Both the position numbers and the translations under genes were made by a program. From positions 124,001-188,000 of the forward strand of contig JAWPHD010000001.1 of NCBI GenBank assembly GCA_037043455.1: a stretch of DNA of 64,000 bases, in the 5' to 3' direction. The notes beneath the pieces are model-generated. The model had not been told where the DNA came from. It was given only the letters and a program-made list of their open reading frames with translations, and searched no databases. Of the stretch, positions 21,062 to 32,700 are shown piece by piece. Source of the stretch: Cyrtodaria siliqua. Its lineage: Eukaryota; Mollusca; Bivalvia; Adapedonta; Hiatellidae. Numbering within the stretch: position 1 is the first letter of the stretch; each line of letters starts with the position of its first letter.

Positions 21062-22730
21062 TTATCATTGATAGGTAAGATCACAGTGATCAAAAGTTTT
21101 GCGCTTCCAAAACTTATATACCCGTTAACAGTACTAGAAAACCCTAAAAAGGAGATTATCAAACAAATAACAAAACATATGTATGAATTCCTATGGAATG
21201 AGAAACCTGATAAAATAGGAAGAAAAACATTAATACGGGAATCCGAAAAAGGAGGGCTTAAAATGATAATTGAATTGAATTAAATGTTGTTTAACGGCTC
21301 ATCAACACAGTATAGGTTATTTAGAGCCGCCCCAGAGAGAGGGGAAGGATACATAGGAATCCGGGAACCTGCCCTACTCTTATTATCGAATAGATTCCTA
21401 TGGTTCTTTAACGTGCTCGGAGGATAGACCGATACACGGGACCGCCCGGTTTACGTCTCCATCCGACGGACGAGGCTAAGGGAAAGTGTCTTGCCCAAGA
21501 ACACACCGACGGAACTCAGTGGCACCACGGAGAATTGAACCCGGGGCCTCCGGTTACAAATCCGCTGCGCTACCGACTGCGCCACGCCAGCCCTCACTTG
21601 GAAGTGTATATAAACTCTTTAAAGTGTAGCTGGATTAGGCGAATAGTAGACCAAAATAATAACGGATTATGGAAACATCCTTATGTAAAAGAACTAAATA
21701 AAATAGGTGAAAGTGCGTTTTTCGAATGCAATCTTAATAGTGAAGACGTAAATACCATTGGCATAAAAAATGTGTTTTTAAAAGAAATCATTGAAAGTTG
21801 GTCAAAAGTAAATTTTACGAAGGATATAGAATATATTTCCAAACAGATCATCTGGAACAACTCTTCATTAAAACACAAGAAAAATGTAATCTATATTAAA
21901 GAATGGGATAATTTAGGATTGAATATATTGAACAACTATACGATTATCGAGTCAAGAGATTTTTTACATTTACAGAGTTTAAAGAAATATTCCGATCCAG
22001 AAATAGTGACTTTCTACAATATCATACGTTAATTAACAGCATTCCAAACGAATGGAAAACGTTACTCCAAGAAGAGCAAATAAATGTAACAAATAGCAAA
22101 ATGTTCTGATAAAGAGTTTTCTAAAGAGTAAAATGCCAAATAAACTCCTAACTAAATTACTGATAGAAAAAGAGACACGTAACAATATTGTGAAACCACA
22201 AGTAAAGTGGGAAGATATTCTCGGAGATCTAGATAGGAAAAATATTTATTCTTCATCATTCAAAAGTACAATTGACACAAAACTACGTACATTCCAATAT
22301 AAATATATCATGAGAATCATACCATGTAATTAGTTACTGTATAAATGTAAACTAGTTAGTTCTAGTTTATGTGATTTTTGTGGAATGCATGTAGAATCTC
22401 TTATACACTTATTTTGGGAATGTCCAATTATTCAACAATTTTGGACGAGTTTACAAATATTTCTCCAAGGTAAAAGTTTGGATGTAAATTTCGATTTAAA
22501 AATAATATCATTTTGTATAAGTAAAAACACAAATAATAACAGTATTGTCAACTTTATTATATTTATAGCAAATTATTTTATTTTCATAAACAAATGCAGG
22601 AAAGCCATCCCGGATTTTAACTGTTTTATACAATATTTAAAAAAAGAAAGGACATAGAACAGAACATTGCAGTATTTAAAGATAAAATTGAACAACATAA
22701 CAAGAAATGGGAAAAGTTTAACCCATAAGG
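21062..22730 (+). pseudogene. L1/Tx1 ORF2: post-RT and C-terminal region
   Basis: LIGKITVIKSFALPKLIYPL, then FLWNEKPDKIGRKTL and EKGGLKM are the standard post-RT blocks. A SINE follows at 21283. The frame restarts after it with LEVYINSLKCSWIRRI and runs to about 22032 (ECNLNSEDV, YIKEWDNLG, SRDFLHLQSLKKY). Stops and shifts follow. 22385-22657 has GMHVESLIHLFWECPIIQQF, the C-terminal Cys/FW motif. The SINE lies between GGLKM and SLKCSWIRRI, which are adjacent in relatives. Confidence 0.75.
21283..21592 (-). mobile_element. tRNA-derived SINE
   Basis: On the minus strand the 5' end reads GGCTGGCGTGGCGCAGTCGG (A-box like TGGCGCAGTCGG), then GTAGCGCAGCGG and, about 35 bases on, GGTTCAATTC (B box, 21532-21541). 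This is a tRNA-like head with an internal Pol III promoter. A central block includes TGTGTTCTTGGGCAAGACAC, a word I associate with conserved SINE cores. The 3' part ends CCGTTAAACAACATTTAATTC with short AATTC repeats. The tail resembles the I-like LINE 3' end in this window. It interrupts an L1 copy; no clear target duplication is visible. Confidence 0.85.
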
Positions 22731-22799
22731 GAAACTAGATGGTGACCGAGATATACAATAAAATAATCAACGTATATAATTAAAACTGTATATGACATA

Positions 22800-23239
22800 A
22801 CAACGACATCATTGATTTAGCCTAAGTCTAACACTCCAATACTCCTCTTCCTACTATCTGTCAAATCTTTCTATGTCTGCTAATTCTAAATTCTTCTAAA
22901 GTTTCTTTTAGGACATACATGTATCATAAGATGTTGCATCAATGTAACACATTGCTATACAACTGTACGTTAAAGTTCATAATATATGCTTGTAACATTT
23001 TGTAATATATTATGTATTGAGAGGAGTGAAATATTAAAAACGAATTAAACAAACTATTTCTAGGATATTCTCAGTGATGCCGAATGCATGTATGATGTTT
23101 CAATCCATTATGCAAATTAGTTTCCGTGATATAAACTACAATTTTAACTAGGGGACACAGACGAAGAAGACGCATACGTTGTCGTTGTCGAATATGTGTT
23201 GTCTAATTTAAATCAAAACAAACTCACATAGCCCACCGC
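22800..23239. other. Gene-free AT-rich sequence
   Basis: Nothing recognised apart from a possible polyadenylation-like ATTAAA near 23030. Confidence 0.4.
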
Positions 23240-23515
23240 ACACCTTTTCGACACAGAGCACTGTTCACATACTAATTGCAACTTTAAAAAAAATATCACA
23301 TGTCAAACCAATAATCTTTGACTCAGAGCACTGTTCACGTACAACAAATGTAAAAACAAATCTAACCTATCACACCACAAACCTTTGACTCAGAGCACTG
23401 TTCATATACAGCAAATGTAAAATCAAATCTTACATATCACACCACATACCTTTGACTTAGAGAACTGTTCATTTACAGCAAATGTAAAACCAAATCTTAA
23501 ATATCACATCACTTA
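23240..23515 (+). repeat. ~70 bp tandem repeat left of the LTR element
   Basis: Four imperfect units each carry CTTTGACTCAGAGCACTGTT followed by CATATACAGCAAATGTAAAA and a TATCACACCACA spacer. The same unit reappears at 35465-35680 beyond the right LTR. Confidence 0.85.
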
Positions 23516-23516
23516 C

Positions 23517-24308
23517 CTGTAGCAGACACGATTTTATCATTCCTTTAAATAATTATACTTTTTGCTCAATTAAACGTTTCTGCTTTCGGTTTGCTCGGCA
23601 ATACTCGGGTATATTCGGATAACGTTTAGTTCTGATTGGTTAGTTGAAGATTCCCGCGGATTGGGGTTTTCTGGGAGAATTGCGTGAACATATTGTAGAA
23701 GGTCGACATTTTAGAAAGTGGTAATATCTGGAAGTTTGAGGGCAAAGCTATTGATTTGAAGAAGGGTTTTACTATTTGGTTAGTATATGGGTTTGTATTT
23801 GTGTATTGGTTGATGTTTACTGTGCTTTATTGTATTTCGAGTGTATTCGATTCGTTCCCAGTTTGTTCGTATCGGTCTGTGGTTTGTTTCGGATTCGAGT
23901 TGCTTCGCAGGACTGTTCAACCTTTATTATATATTTTAACATCATGCATGTAGGGATGCGGTTTGTTATATTTACAGCTAACAAGCCTGTTGCACTTACT
24001 GGACGAAAGGAAGCGAACGATGTGAGTGTGGATGGTGACGTGAGTGTGGATGGTGACATAGAGCCAGATAGGGACTTGGATCCAGAATCTGGTAAGATAT
24101 TGTAATGCTGTACATATATATATTAATTAGTGACTATATTAATGATTATATATCTTATCCACTACGCACAAGAATATATTATATGCAGTTAAACTATTTG
24201 TACTCACCATTATACTCGAGTGTTAACATTAGCAATGTTGTCAATATTAAGATTATAATGTTGTGTCAAGATAGTATTGTGTTAAAGTACCAATGTATGA
24301 TTGCTTGA
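23517..24308 (+). mobile_element. Ty3/gypsy element, left LTR
   Basis: A ~790 bp sequence beginning TGTAGCAGACACGATTTTATC and repeated in direct orientation at 34501-35298 (GGTTTGCTCGGCAATACTCG, GATTCCCGCGGATTGG, GTGAGTGTGGATGGTGACAT). The two copies differ by many substitutions and several indels, including a small tandem duplication of GTGAGTGTGGATGGTGAC here, so the insertion is old. The 3' boundary is masked by a MITE-like sequence. The frames inside (23756-24105) are not genes. Confidence 0.75.
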
Positions 24309-24645
24309 TAGTTATATACTGAAAGGAAAAAGAAACGCATAATCAAAAAAAATTGCATATACTTCACTGTTATGTACACCTAATTCACGTAATATTCCAG
24401 ATATATATCAACGTATTTTGTACAAACAAAGGCTACAATTAATTACAGAAAGGACAACTCTGTCATGTAGTAGACCTTGTAATCAAAGTATACAATGTTA
24501 CACGAAATTCATAAACGTTGAAGTTTCGCTTGAAAAAGTCAAGCCATTTAAGTATAGTGTTTAATGTTAAGAGATTGCACATTGTTTATGCCTATGCTTT
24601 TCTCACCTGCTTGAGCCAAATGCGCATTCTGTCGAAAATGAAACT
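24309..24645. mobile_element. MITE-like fragment
   Basis: TATACTGAAAGGAAAAAGAA, then ACGCA, begins exactly where the LTR similarity ends, and a near-identical start is at about 57448. The far side has CACCTGCTTGAGCCAAATGC, whose reverse is at 57630-57650. No transposase is present. The assignment is tentative. Confidence 0.3.
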
Positions 24646-24649
24646 TTAA

Positions 24650-25790
24650 AGGGGTAACCATTGGTCCTGCAGGATCAAGGACATAATTATACTAGTGCTT
24701 AGTGACACTTTTATGGCAATTTTCAATTGCCATTTTATATTAGGACACTCGTGATATTCGGACATTGTTGTGACATTTGTCTGATATTAGGACATTTATT
24801 GTGCATAGTGGATACAGTTTATGTATTGTATACAGTAACGTACAGTCTGGTCAGCAGAGGGTGAGTCAAAATCATATTTTTATATACTGTCTAAAGTTAT
24901 GGCATATAATGTTTGACATACAAAAGTAGCCAAGTCTTTTTGCAAGGAGCATATTGTAAAGTATTGTAAGAGAGTGATTCATTTGATAATTAAAAGTACT
25001 TAACTGAAGGTGAAGGGACACTATTATTTGCATGACAGAACACAAATTAATATCTATCCTACTATTCTCTTTGCCTATTACCAGTATTTAACACTTTGAG
25101 CAGTCTTGCTGTTGCATTTTGTCCATTGCAGAGTCCACAAGTCTATTGTGTGTTCATACATGTATTTTTGGTAAACTAGTGTACCCTGATATTTACTATG
25201 GTATTCCCTTGACAAAACAGGTTACAGCTTGTCATTAGTTCTTGCATTGTGACGTCACCATGTATTTGCTGGTGTCTCCCATGTTTATTGGCTGTTGAAG
25301 TCACGTGTCAGCAGGTCATCAGGTTAGTTGCATAAACTTCACAGGGTAATTCTGGTGTCTCCCATTTTCATTGGCTATTTAAGTCACAGATCAGATAATT
25401 CAGTCAGGTGATCATTCATACACATCAATAGTTATAATAAGAGCAAAACAGTGTCCAGGATCAGTAAAAATATAAACATTGAACATTATTTCTTGCAGAT
25501 TGAAGTTGAAACCAGATCTTCAATCTAATTGATAGTAACTATTAGTAAATAATTACTTTATTTTGTTTCAGAAATAAAAGCACAGTGTGTATATGAATAT
25601 TGTTTATTAGTTAGATTTATTTTTGTTGATAAAAATAATTGAGACTTTATTTTAGGTCACAGTGTTTTCAGGAATTTGATATTTATGTAATTTATTTCGG
25701 CATTTTACATAGTATTTTAGTGTAACAGTGAAATTAAAATATTTTCAGGTGAAATATATTAACATATTATTTAGCTGATAAACCATAAAG
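24650..25790. other. Non-coding, possibly LTR-element leader
   Basis: No motif-bearing frames. TTGGTCCTGCAGGATCAAGG at about 24660 is a short palindromic stretch. The direct CTCCCAT...TTGGCTATTTAAGTCAC-like segments at about 25270 and 25355 form a degenerate ~90 bp duplication. Confidence 0.4.
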
Positions 25791-25792
25791 AA

Positions 25793-26325
25793 ATATAAAA
25801 AAGATTGGACAGGGAAAGTAGCATTTAAGGAGGACAGTCAACCACAAAACTCAGAAACAAACACGCAAACAGACAAACAAGAAGGCAAAATTAATAATAA
25901 AAGCAAACGACATCACAATCACAAAAGGGTTGACAATTTGGCTACCGCCTTGGAACGGTCAGTGGCAAAGTAGGCCACTGGGGGTTTAAACCGGTTCTAG
26001 GGTGCACCAAACCTCACACTTACCCTACTGTCAACCCATTAAAACAGGACAGTGTAAATAAAGAAATCCCCGCCATGATCTAATCTCTAACCAACAAAGC
26101 AGCATCAATAGGCAATATAAGTAAAACACAAATATGCTCGTGTAAATATAATACAAAAAAAAACAATAGCATAGAAAGACACAATGAAGGTATTCAATGA
26201 CTTATCAGGAGCCAGAGCAACAAGAGAATAAACCATTAAGGGCACGACAAGAAAGATCATAGACAAACATCAAACGCCACCGTCCCAATGGACTTCCCAT
26301 CGTCCCATAAAGCTTAGGCTGGTAT
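25793..26325 (-). mobile_element. PLE-A 3' UTR copy, well preserved
   Basis: It starts GAAATATAAAAAAGATTGGA on the plus strand and carries every 3' UTR box (GGGTTGACAATTTGGC, CCACTGGGGGTTTAAACC, ACCCTACTGTCA, ATAAAGAAATCCCCGCC). It extends to the last codons of the RT frame near 26285. It lies inside the leader of the LTR element. Confidence 0.85.
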
Positions 26326-26337
26326 TACTGATTGATG

Positions 26338-27385
26338 TAATGGATGAATGAATGAATGGTGTTTTACGGCACGTCGACACATAACTAGGTCATATTGTGC
26401 GCAAAAACTGATGAATGATGAAGAGATGAAGGATTGATTAAAAATTAATTTAAATATATATAGATAAAACTATTTACAAGTAAGGGATGATATGGTAGTA
26501 ATATAATATATATAAATCAACAAATGCCCGAAAACGGGTATATAAAAAAGTAAATATATACAAGAACATATTATAATGATTTATATAGTCTGACTTCCTT
26601 CAGGAAATCTAGAACTAGACTAAAATCTATAGTATTAAATATCTCGGTCATAGTATTTACATTGTAGTACCTTTGACGCATAGGATCAAAGTCTACACAT
26701 TCCAACAATATGTGTTTGACCGTTAAAAGCAGGGTATACATTCTGGTAATTGATGACCTTGTAATAAATATGAATGAGTATAACGTGTATGCCCTATCCT
26801 GAACCGGGCTAGGACAACTTCCTCTCGACGAATGGGTCTACTAGAAGAACGCCATTCTCCGAGTAACGGTTAAATTGAATGGAGTTTATTGTTAACTGAC
26901 AAATCCCAAGCGGCTTGCCAAGAGTTACGAATATATGTGTTAATACAACTTTTAAAATCAGTATAAGGTAATTTTGTATCAGATATATGTAAACCTAAAG
27001 CTGCTTTAGCAGCATTATCAGCTCTATCATTACCACGTATTCCTACATGGCTTGGAAGCCAGCAGAAAATAATAACATTATCAATTATACGAGAATTGTA
27101 CTTTTCTAAAAGTTGAAGCACAACTGGGTTATCATGTTTCATATAACCCAGTGCTTGAAGAGATGAAAGTGAATCAGAAAAGATTACAAAATGGTCATCA
27201 TCAGATTCCTGAATATAATTTAAGGCAAGTTCAATTGCTTTAAGTTCAGCTGAAAAGATAGAGGCCTTGTCAGGCAGGTGGCTCTTTATGGTGTGTTTGT
27301 GAACAACAGCTGCTGCAGCTACCTTATCTCCATCTTTAGAACCATCTGTGTATATATGTTGAAAGTTTGCTTTGAAAGACAGTTG
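26338..27385 (-). mobile_element. I-like LINE 3' end with RNase H
   Basis: A minus-strand, 5'-truncated LINE. The coding part (27345-26830) is an RNase H domain and the C-terminal RIGHTRYTHSYLLQG-like motif. The 3' UTR ends at 26340-26356 in a CATT/CATTCATTC tail. Two further copies of this UTR are at 39286-39700 and 42484-42975, both also on the minus strand. An RNase H after the RT is a trait of the I superfamily. Confidence 0.8.
26868..27345 (-). pseudogene. LINE RNase H domain, I superfamily
   Basis: In one frame: IYTDGSKDGDKVAAAAVV (first Asp), IFSAELKAIELAL (Glu), VIFSDSLSSLQAL (second Asp), then WLPSHVGIRGNDRADNAAK (last Asp). All four carboxylates of the RNase H site are kept. The domain degrades the RNA strand of the RNA-DNA hybrid during insertion. 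A stop follows NNKLHSI; in another codon run RREEVVLARFRIGHTRYTHS continues downstream, so the frame is probably broken by one stop. The RT is missing by 5' truncation. Confidence 0.8.
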
Positions 27386-27427
27386 GAATTGTTACTATTA
27401 CAAAGATCGACTGATGTAAATATACTC

Positions 27428-27800
27428 AATGCAATAACGCATTATAGTACAGAACGCTTAGTGCAATCCGCATTATAGTAATACTTTGCCACTGACCGTT
27501 CCAAGGCGGTAGCCCTATTGTCAACCCTTTTGTGTTTGTGAATTTCGTTTACTTTTATTATTACTTTTGCGTTCTTGTTTGTCTGTTTCCATGTTTGTTT
27601 CTGTGTTTTGTGGTTGACTGTCCTCCTAGAATGCTACTTACCCTTTCTTTTTAGTGCAATACCGCATTATAGTAAAAAAACAATAAGTGGTATACCGCAT
27701 TATAGTAAAGAACATTTAATGCAATACCGCATTATAGTAAAGATAACTTAGAGCAATATTGTTCTAACATTAACAAACAATTAGTGCAATACTGCACTAG
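27428..27800. repeat. ~28 bp minisatellite split by a PLE-A fragment
   Basis: Units with GCAATACCGCATTATAGTA and a short spacer occur at 27428-27480 and 27656-27800. They are separated by PLE-A sequence (27481-27655). The unit decays to the right (GCAATATTGTTCTAACATTA, GCAATACTGCACTAGCATTA). Confidence 0.75.
27481..27655 (+). mobile_element. PLE-A 3' UTR fragment in the minisatellite
   Basis: It begins ACTTTGCCACTGACCGTTCC and ends CTACTTACCCTTTCTTTTTA. It is 5'-truncated inside the conserved hairpin (only the GCCACTG arm remains). Minisatellite units flank both sides. Confidence 0.85.
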
Positions 27801-28426
27801 CATTAATGAACATTCAGTGCAAGAGAGTATGAATATTAAAGAACAATGAATCCAATAATAGTGTATCTTAGAAAGGTTTTGTTTTAATTGGAAGTAAATC
27901 ATCGTGTGAATACGTACTGATTCGTCACGTTAAAGAAGTTGAGAAATATATTACTGAACTTTGCGAATAGACAATATAAGTCAATGATAATTGAAACAAG
28001 TGATTGAAAAAACTGACTTAGTGACGGTAATATATGAAATAAGTGATTAAGACTTGTGATACTTGAAGGTTGTGATAAGTCATACAAGTCAACGACACGC
28101 AACTATTGATTAATGAAGCAAGTGATAAGGTAAATTGACTGATAGTTCATTACACACAGTGACATCGTGAAGTAAGTGGTAACGTGAAGAAAATGACATG
28201 TGCATACAGTGATAACGACCTGTTAGTGATATGTACATGCAGTGATGATATGAATTAGTGATGTTGTAGTGAAATAGTACAATATAGAAAAAAGTGATTA
28301 AGATAAAGTGATTAAACGCGAACTTGACACTTATGGTGCACTGACTGTGAATTTGTTTAGTTGTTGAACTGAAACTGTGTTGTGTAAATTCAGTGTGAAT
28401 TTTTAGTGCAGTTAAATTGTAACAAG
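27800..28426 (+). other. Leader of the LTR element upstream of gag
   Basis: No gene. Frequent AGTGAT and GTGATAA words between 28000 and 28320 make it weakly repetitive. The gag start follows at 28427. Confidence 0.4.
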
Positions 28427-29720
28427 ATGTCGGTTAAAGATACCATTACGGAAGATGAGATAAAGAGGGTGGATGTGATGAACCATTTGAAAATCAAACC
28501 ACCAAAGTTTGAGAGCCCGGAAGAGTTTGAAAGTTATATGAAGTATTATGTCTCGCAAATAGATAAAAGCAAGAGTAAAGATAAGAAAAGTTCAGATCGT
28601 GTGACAAAGATATCTATTTTCTACGGCGAGCCTTATAAAAGTGAAGTCAATTATAATACATGGAGATACGAAGTTGACTGTTTAGTCCATGCGGGAACAC
28701 ATGAAGCAGAACATCTATTTTATGTTGCTGAATTGTAAATATATATATAAGTGTTTAGTAAAGAAATATTACATGCTGTAAAATAGTGTAAGGTGTGGCC
28801 AGGGATCGTCCTCTCGGACCCTTGCTCCACCTATTGACGCTGAGATTAAACGGGTCGTCAAAAGACTGCTCAAAAAAAAGAAAAGAAAAAAAAGCAGAAA
28901 ATGTATTGATGGCCATTAGACGGTCATGCAAAGGAAACGCGGGCGACATATTACGGCGAGTAGGCATTAACGCTTTATTACATGATATTTTGAAACAAAT
29001 CAATTCTACATATGCTTTGCTGTAAACATGGGAAATATTGTGAAAGTTGTATGCCTGCGCGCAAGATTCAAAAGAGACTATTGCTTCTTATACGGCAAGA
29101 GTAGAAGATATATTCGCTCAAGCGGTAGAACTAAAAGTTCTTATTTCAACACAGGAAGATATTCTGAAAAATGTATTGTACCAAGGTCTCAAACCAAATA
29201 TAAGACAAATTGCAATTTATAAGTTTGAAACAATCAAAAATTATGACAATTTCAAGGTAGAATTACGTAAAATTGAAAACCAACTCCAGGAAGACGCGGC
29301 GAAAGAAACGAAAGCCCAGTGTCATGCAGCAAACAAAGTAGAAGAAAAAAGTGAACTGGGACAGGTCAAAGCTTTACTACAGAAGTTAAATGATAGAGTA
29401 GAGAAGCTAGAGAAGGAGAAGAAAGAAACAAAGATGTCAGAAGCTAGAGGCTCAGCAGAATGTCCATCATATAACTACAAAGGTTACAACGGGGGATACA
29501 ATAGAGGATATAGAGGAAGCTATAGAAGTAGAGGTCAAGTTAGAGGTAGAGGACGTGGCAAATACATTACAAGTAGGCCTACAGCAGGAAATACATTTAA
29601 ACCAAGGTGCTATAACTGTGATAGCGAAAGAACACATGATTGCTGATTGCTCGAAGAATTTTAAGACAAGATGTTTTAAGTGTAATGAGGAGGGGCACAG
29701 GATTGCAACTTGCCCAAATT
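28427..29720 (+). pseudogene. Ty3/gypsy gag
   Basis: The start is taken as ATG 28427 (AACAAGATG). The first frame has PPKFESPEEF and ISIFYGEP...NYNTWRYEVDCLV, the usual gag N-terminal block, and breaks at 28736. After an unrelated 170 bp segment gag resumes with VLMAIRRSCKGNAGDILRR, then ETIASYTARVEDIFAQAVEL and VLYQGLKPNIRQIA (29047-29646). A Gly/Arg-rich stretch (GRGRGKYI) follows. Two zinc knuckles come last, CYNCDS...HMIADC (broken by a frameshift near 29628) and CFKCNEEGHRIATC (about 29679-29720). Gag would form the particle and bind RNA. Dead through the insertion and shifts. Confidence 0.75.
28737..28903. other. Segment interrupting gag
   Basis: Gag-like sequence stops at YVAEL and restarts at VLMAIRRS. 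Between them are a TATATATATA tract, GGCCAGGGATCGTCCTCTCG, and an A-rich run. It is not a family I recognise and may be a small insertion. Confidence 0.4.
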
Positions 29721-29799
29721 AGCATGTGCCTCAGTTATGAGATCAAACCGCGGCACTGACAAAAAGCAAGATCAAAAATTAGTTGATTCTTCTACAGAA

Positions 29800-32700
29800 G
29801 CGGAAATAAGAATAAATGAGATATTTACAATGGCACTGATCGACAGTGGTAGTTGAATTTCGGCAATCAGTAAACCTTTTTATGATCAACACCTAAAATA
29901 AATAGAGATTAAATCACTAAAAGAAATGTTAAATATTGAATGCGCAGATGACAGTGAACTACCATATCTAGGGTACTTCTCAGAATATTTGACGATATAT
30001 GGCATACCAAAGTCACAAGTTTAGTGTTTTTGATTATACCTGGAACAGTCTACACCAGTTTTAATATTTTGAACGAATTAATCAACGATTTTTAAAGCAA
30101 ATATCTACAAAAGGCAGATCTTCATACCCCTTGATATTTGGCGTTTTGATGTATTGCCATTCGACAAAAAGAATCAGAAGGAATCATAATAGGATAGCCA
30201 TACTACGGTCAGCCGAACCAACACAAATTATTATAGGACCAAATCGTTATGTGGATGTTAGAGGACATACAGACAAGGACATTAATTATCAAGACACTAA
30301 TGCCATTTTAGATGAAACCGTGGAATACAGTTTACCGACCTTCGTTGACATTACTCCAGCAGTTGTGAAGTATCAGAGAAGTAATTGTTAATATATCTAA
30401 TGTAACTACATCGCACCCAAAGCCATATTATGTGAACTTCAACCAGTGACTATTTGATGAATCCGTTCTCGACAAAACAGAAACCGAACAACCATTTAAG
30501 ATCATTGATGGAATACAGATAGTTACAGAAATAAGCGAAGAACAGACTACACAACTTAAAGACCTGATACAAAGCATGAACATATTTTGTCCAAGAACAA
30601 CGAAGACATTGGCAAATGTGATATGATGAAACACCGAATTGATTTAATTGATGAGGTTCCATTCCAACAGAAGCACAGTCGAATACCACCAGGCATGATA
30701 GATGAGGTGGGACAGCATTTTAAACAGTTACTAGCAGCTGGCGTCATACGCAAGTCGAAAAGTCTATAATGCATCAAATATTGTGTTAGTTAGGAAGAAG
30801 AATGGAAAGCGTAGAATGTGTGTAGATTACCGAATGCATAATCAACGCACAGTAAAAGACGCGTACGCATTACCGAGAATCGAAGAAGTTTTTGATTGTT
30901 TAAATAACAGTAATATTTTCAGTGTCATTGACACGAAAAGTGAGTACCATCAGGTGGAAGTCGAAGAGATAAACAAGGAACGTATAGCCTTCTTCGTGGG
31001 CTCATTAGGATATTTTTAATTGAAAAAATGCCGTTTGGCCTCTCGAATAGTCCCTCGACGCATTAAAGATTAATGGAGGAATGCTTGGGCGACATGAACA
31101 TGAAAATATGTCTAATATACCTAGATGAACTTATTATATTTTCAGAAACCTTTGAGAGACTAGACTAGACCAAGTATTAACTAGATTACACCAGTGCAGC
31201 GTCAATTAGCAGCAGGAAAATGTTTGTTCTTGGAAAAGAAAGTCAATTTTAAGCCACATAGTTAGGGATCAGGAGTTGAGACCGACCGAGAGAAAATATA
31301 CAATGGCCAATACTGACAAATGCGGATGAGTTACGCTCCTTCGTAGCTGTTGCAGGGTATTATCGACGATTTGTCAAAGAATTTGCAAAGATCGCCAAAC
31401 CACTGAAGAATCTTTTCCCACCATCACTTAAGAAGATCAGCAAAACTCAAAAGAAAGAATGGAAATGGACAACACTTGAACAAGACACCTTTGAAAAATT
31501 AAAAGAGATTCTTAGCAGCCCTCCAATTTTAGATTATCCTGATTTTACACTCCCTTTTGAACTTCATGTTGATGCAGGTAATATAGCTTTGGAGCAGTGC
31601 TATACCAGTCGCATGGAAATAGCAAGAAGGTCATAGCATATGCTATTAGGAGTTTATCGCGCTCAGAAAATAATTAACCAGCGTTTAAATTGGAGTTCTT
31701 ATGTTTGAAGTGGGCGGTCACAGAAAAGTTTACCGATTACTTGACAGCAAATCATTTTTTTGTATAACAAACGCATATATTAACTACAGCATAACACGAC
31801 GCGACTTGTCAACGTAGGATGTCTGAATTAGCAGCTTATGACTTCGATAGTATATACCGAGCAGGTTTCGAGAATGCTGATGCGGATGCATTGTCAAGGT
31901 ACAACCACGAGAGAATAGAAGACAGACACGAAGGTGACACGAGTAAACTAGACAACAGCATAGTGAAGACTATTTGTAATTCAACACAGATTTATTCATA
32001 CGTTGAAGTTTTACCGATGGCTTCTATTAACATCACTGAAGCTACAGATACTTCAAATCAGTTGGCTCAGATTGCATTAAGAGAAATCAGAAGAAATCAA
32101 AGGGATGACAGCATAATTAGAAAATGGCTGACTGCAAAAATAGATAAACAACTTCCCAGAGGTTTTTACAGAAAAGAAGATCATGCAATGAAAAACACAT
32201 TTCATAAGTTTAAATGTATTAAAGGTACATTATACAGGAAATCATGGAAAATGACGAGAAAGACAGAACTATCTGGACTTCATAATGAAATAGGACATTC
32301 TTGTATAGACAGGACTATGTCTTTACTGAGAGAGCGTTTCTTCTGGACAGGAATGTCGGCAGATTGCGATCATTGAATCAAGAAGTGTGACAGATGTTTG
32401 AAAAGGAAGTCGGATACCAACACAACAGCACCATTGGTGAATATTGTAACAACATATTCTCTTGAATTGGTCTGTATGGATTTCTCGACTCTAGAACCTA
32501 GCAGAGGAGTGGGCAATATGTTAGTTGTTACCGACCATTAAACCAAGCTAGCATTGGCCATACCTACAAGAAAGCAAACTGCAAAAACAACAGAGAAGCG
32601 TTATATAACAACTGCATCCTTCATTATTGAATACAAGCAAGACTTCATTCGGATCAAGGCAGAAACTTCGAATCTTCAGTAATTAAGAACTTTGTGAAAT

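Larger units (their letters stand above)
20360..22790 (+). mobile_element. Second L1/Tx1-type LINE copy, internally deleted
   Basis: An L1/Tx1 ORF2 whose endonuclease C-terminal part and linker (20360-21060) are joined directly to the post-RT region (21062-21283). The whole RT is missing. A SINE (21283-21592) interrupts it, after which the C-terminal region continues to about 22730. Frames here are much better preserved than in the copy at 6350-12380, so this copy is younger. Confidence 0.8.

Noticed and set aside
21520..21592. Functional tRNA gene on the minus strand
   Set aside because: A and B boxes are good, but the sequence continues into a SINE core and tail and a proper acceptor stem is lacking.
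23756..24105. Open frames inside the left LTR, also found at 34738-35082
   Set aside because: Both lie in LTR sequence, differ by indels and show no protein motif.
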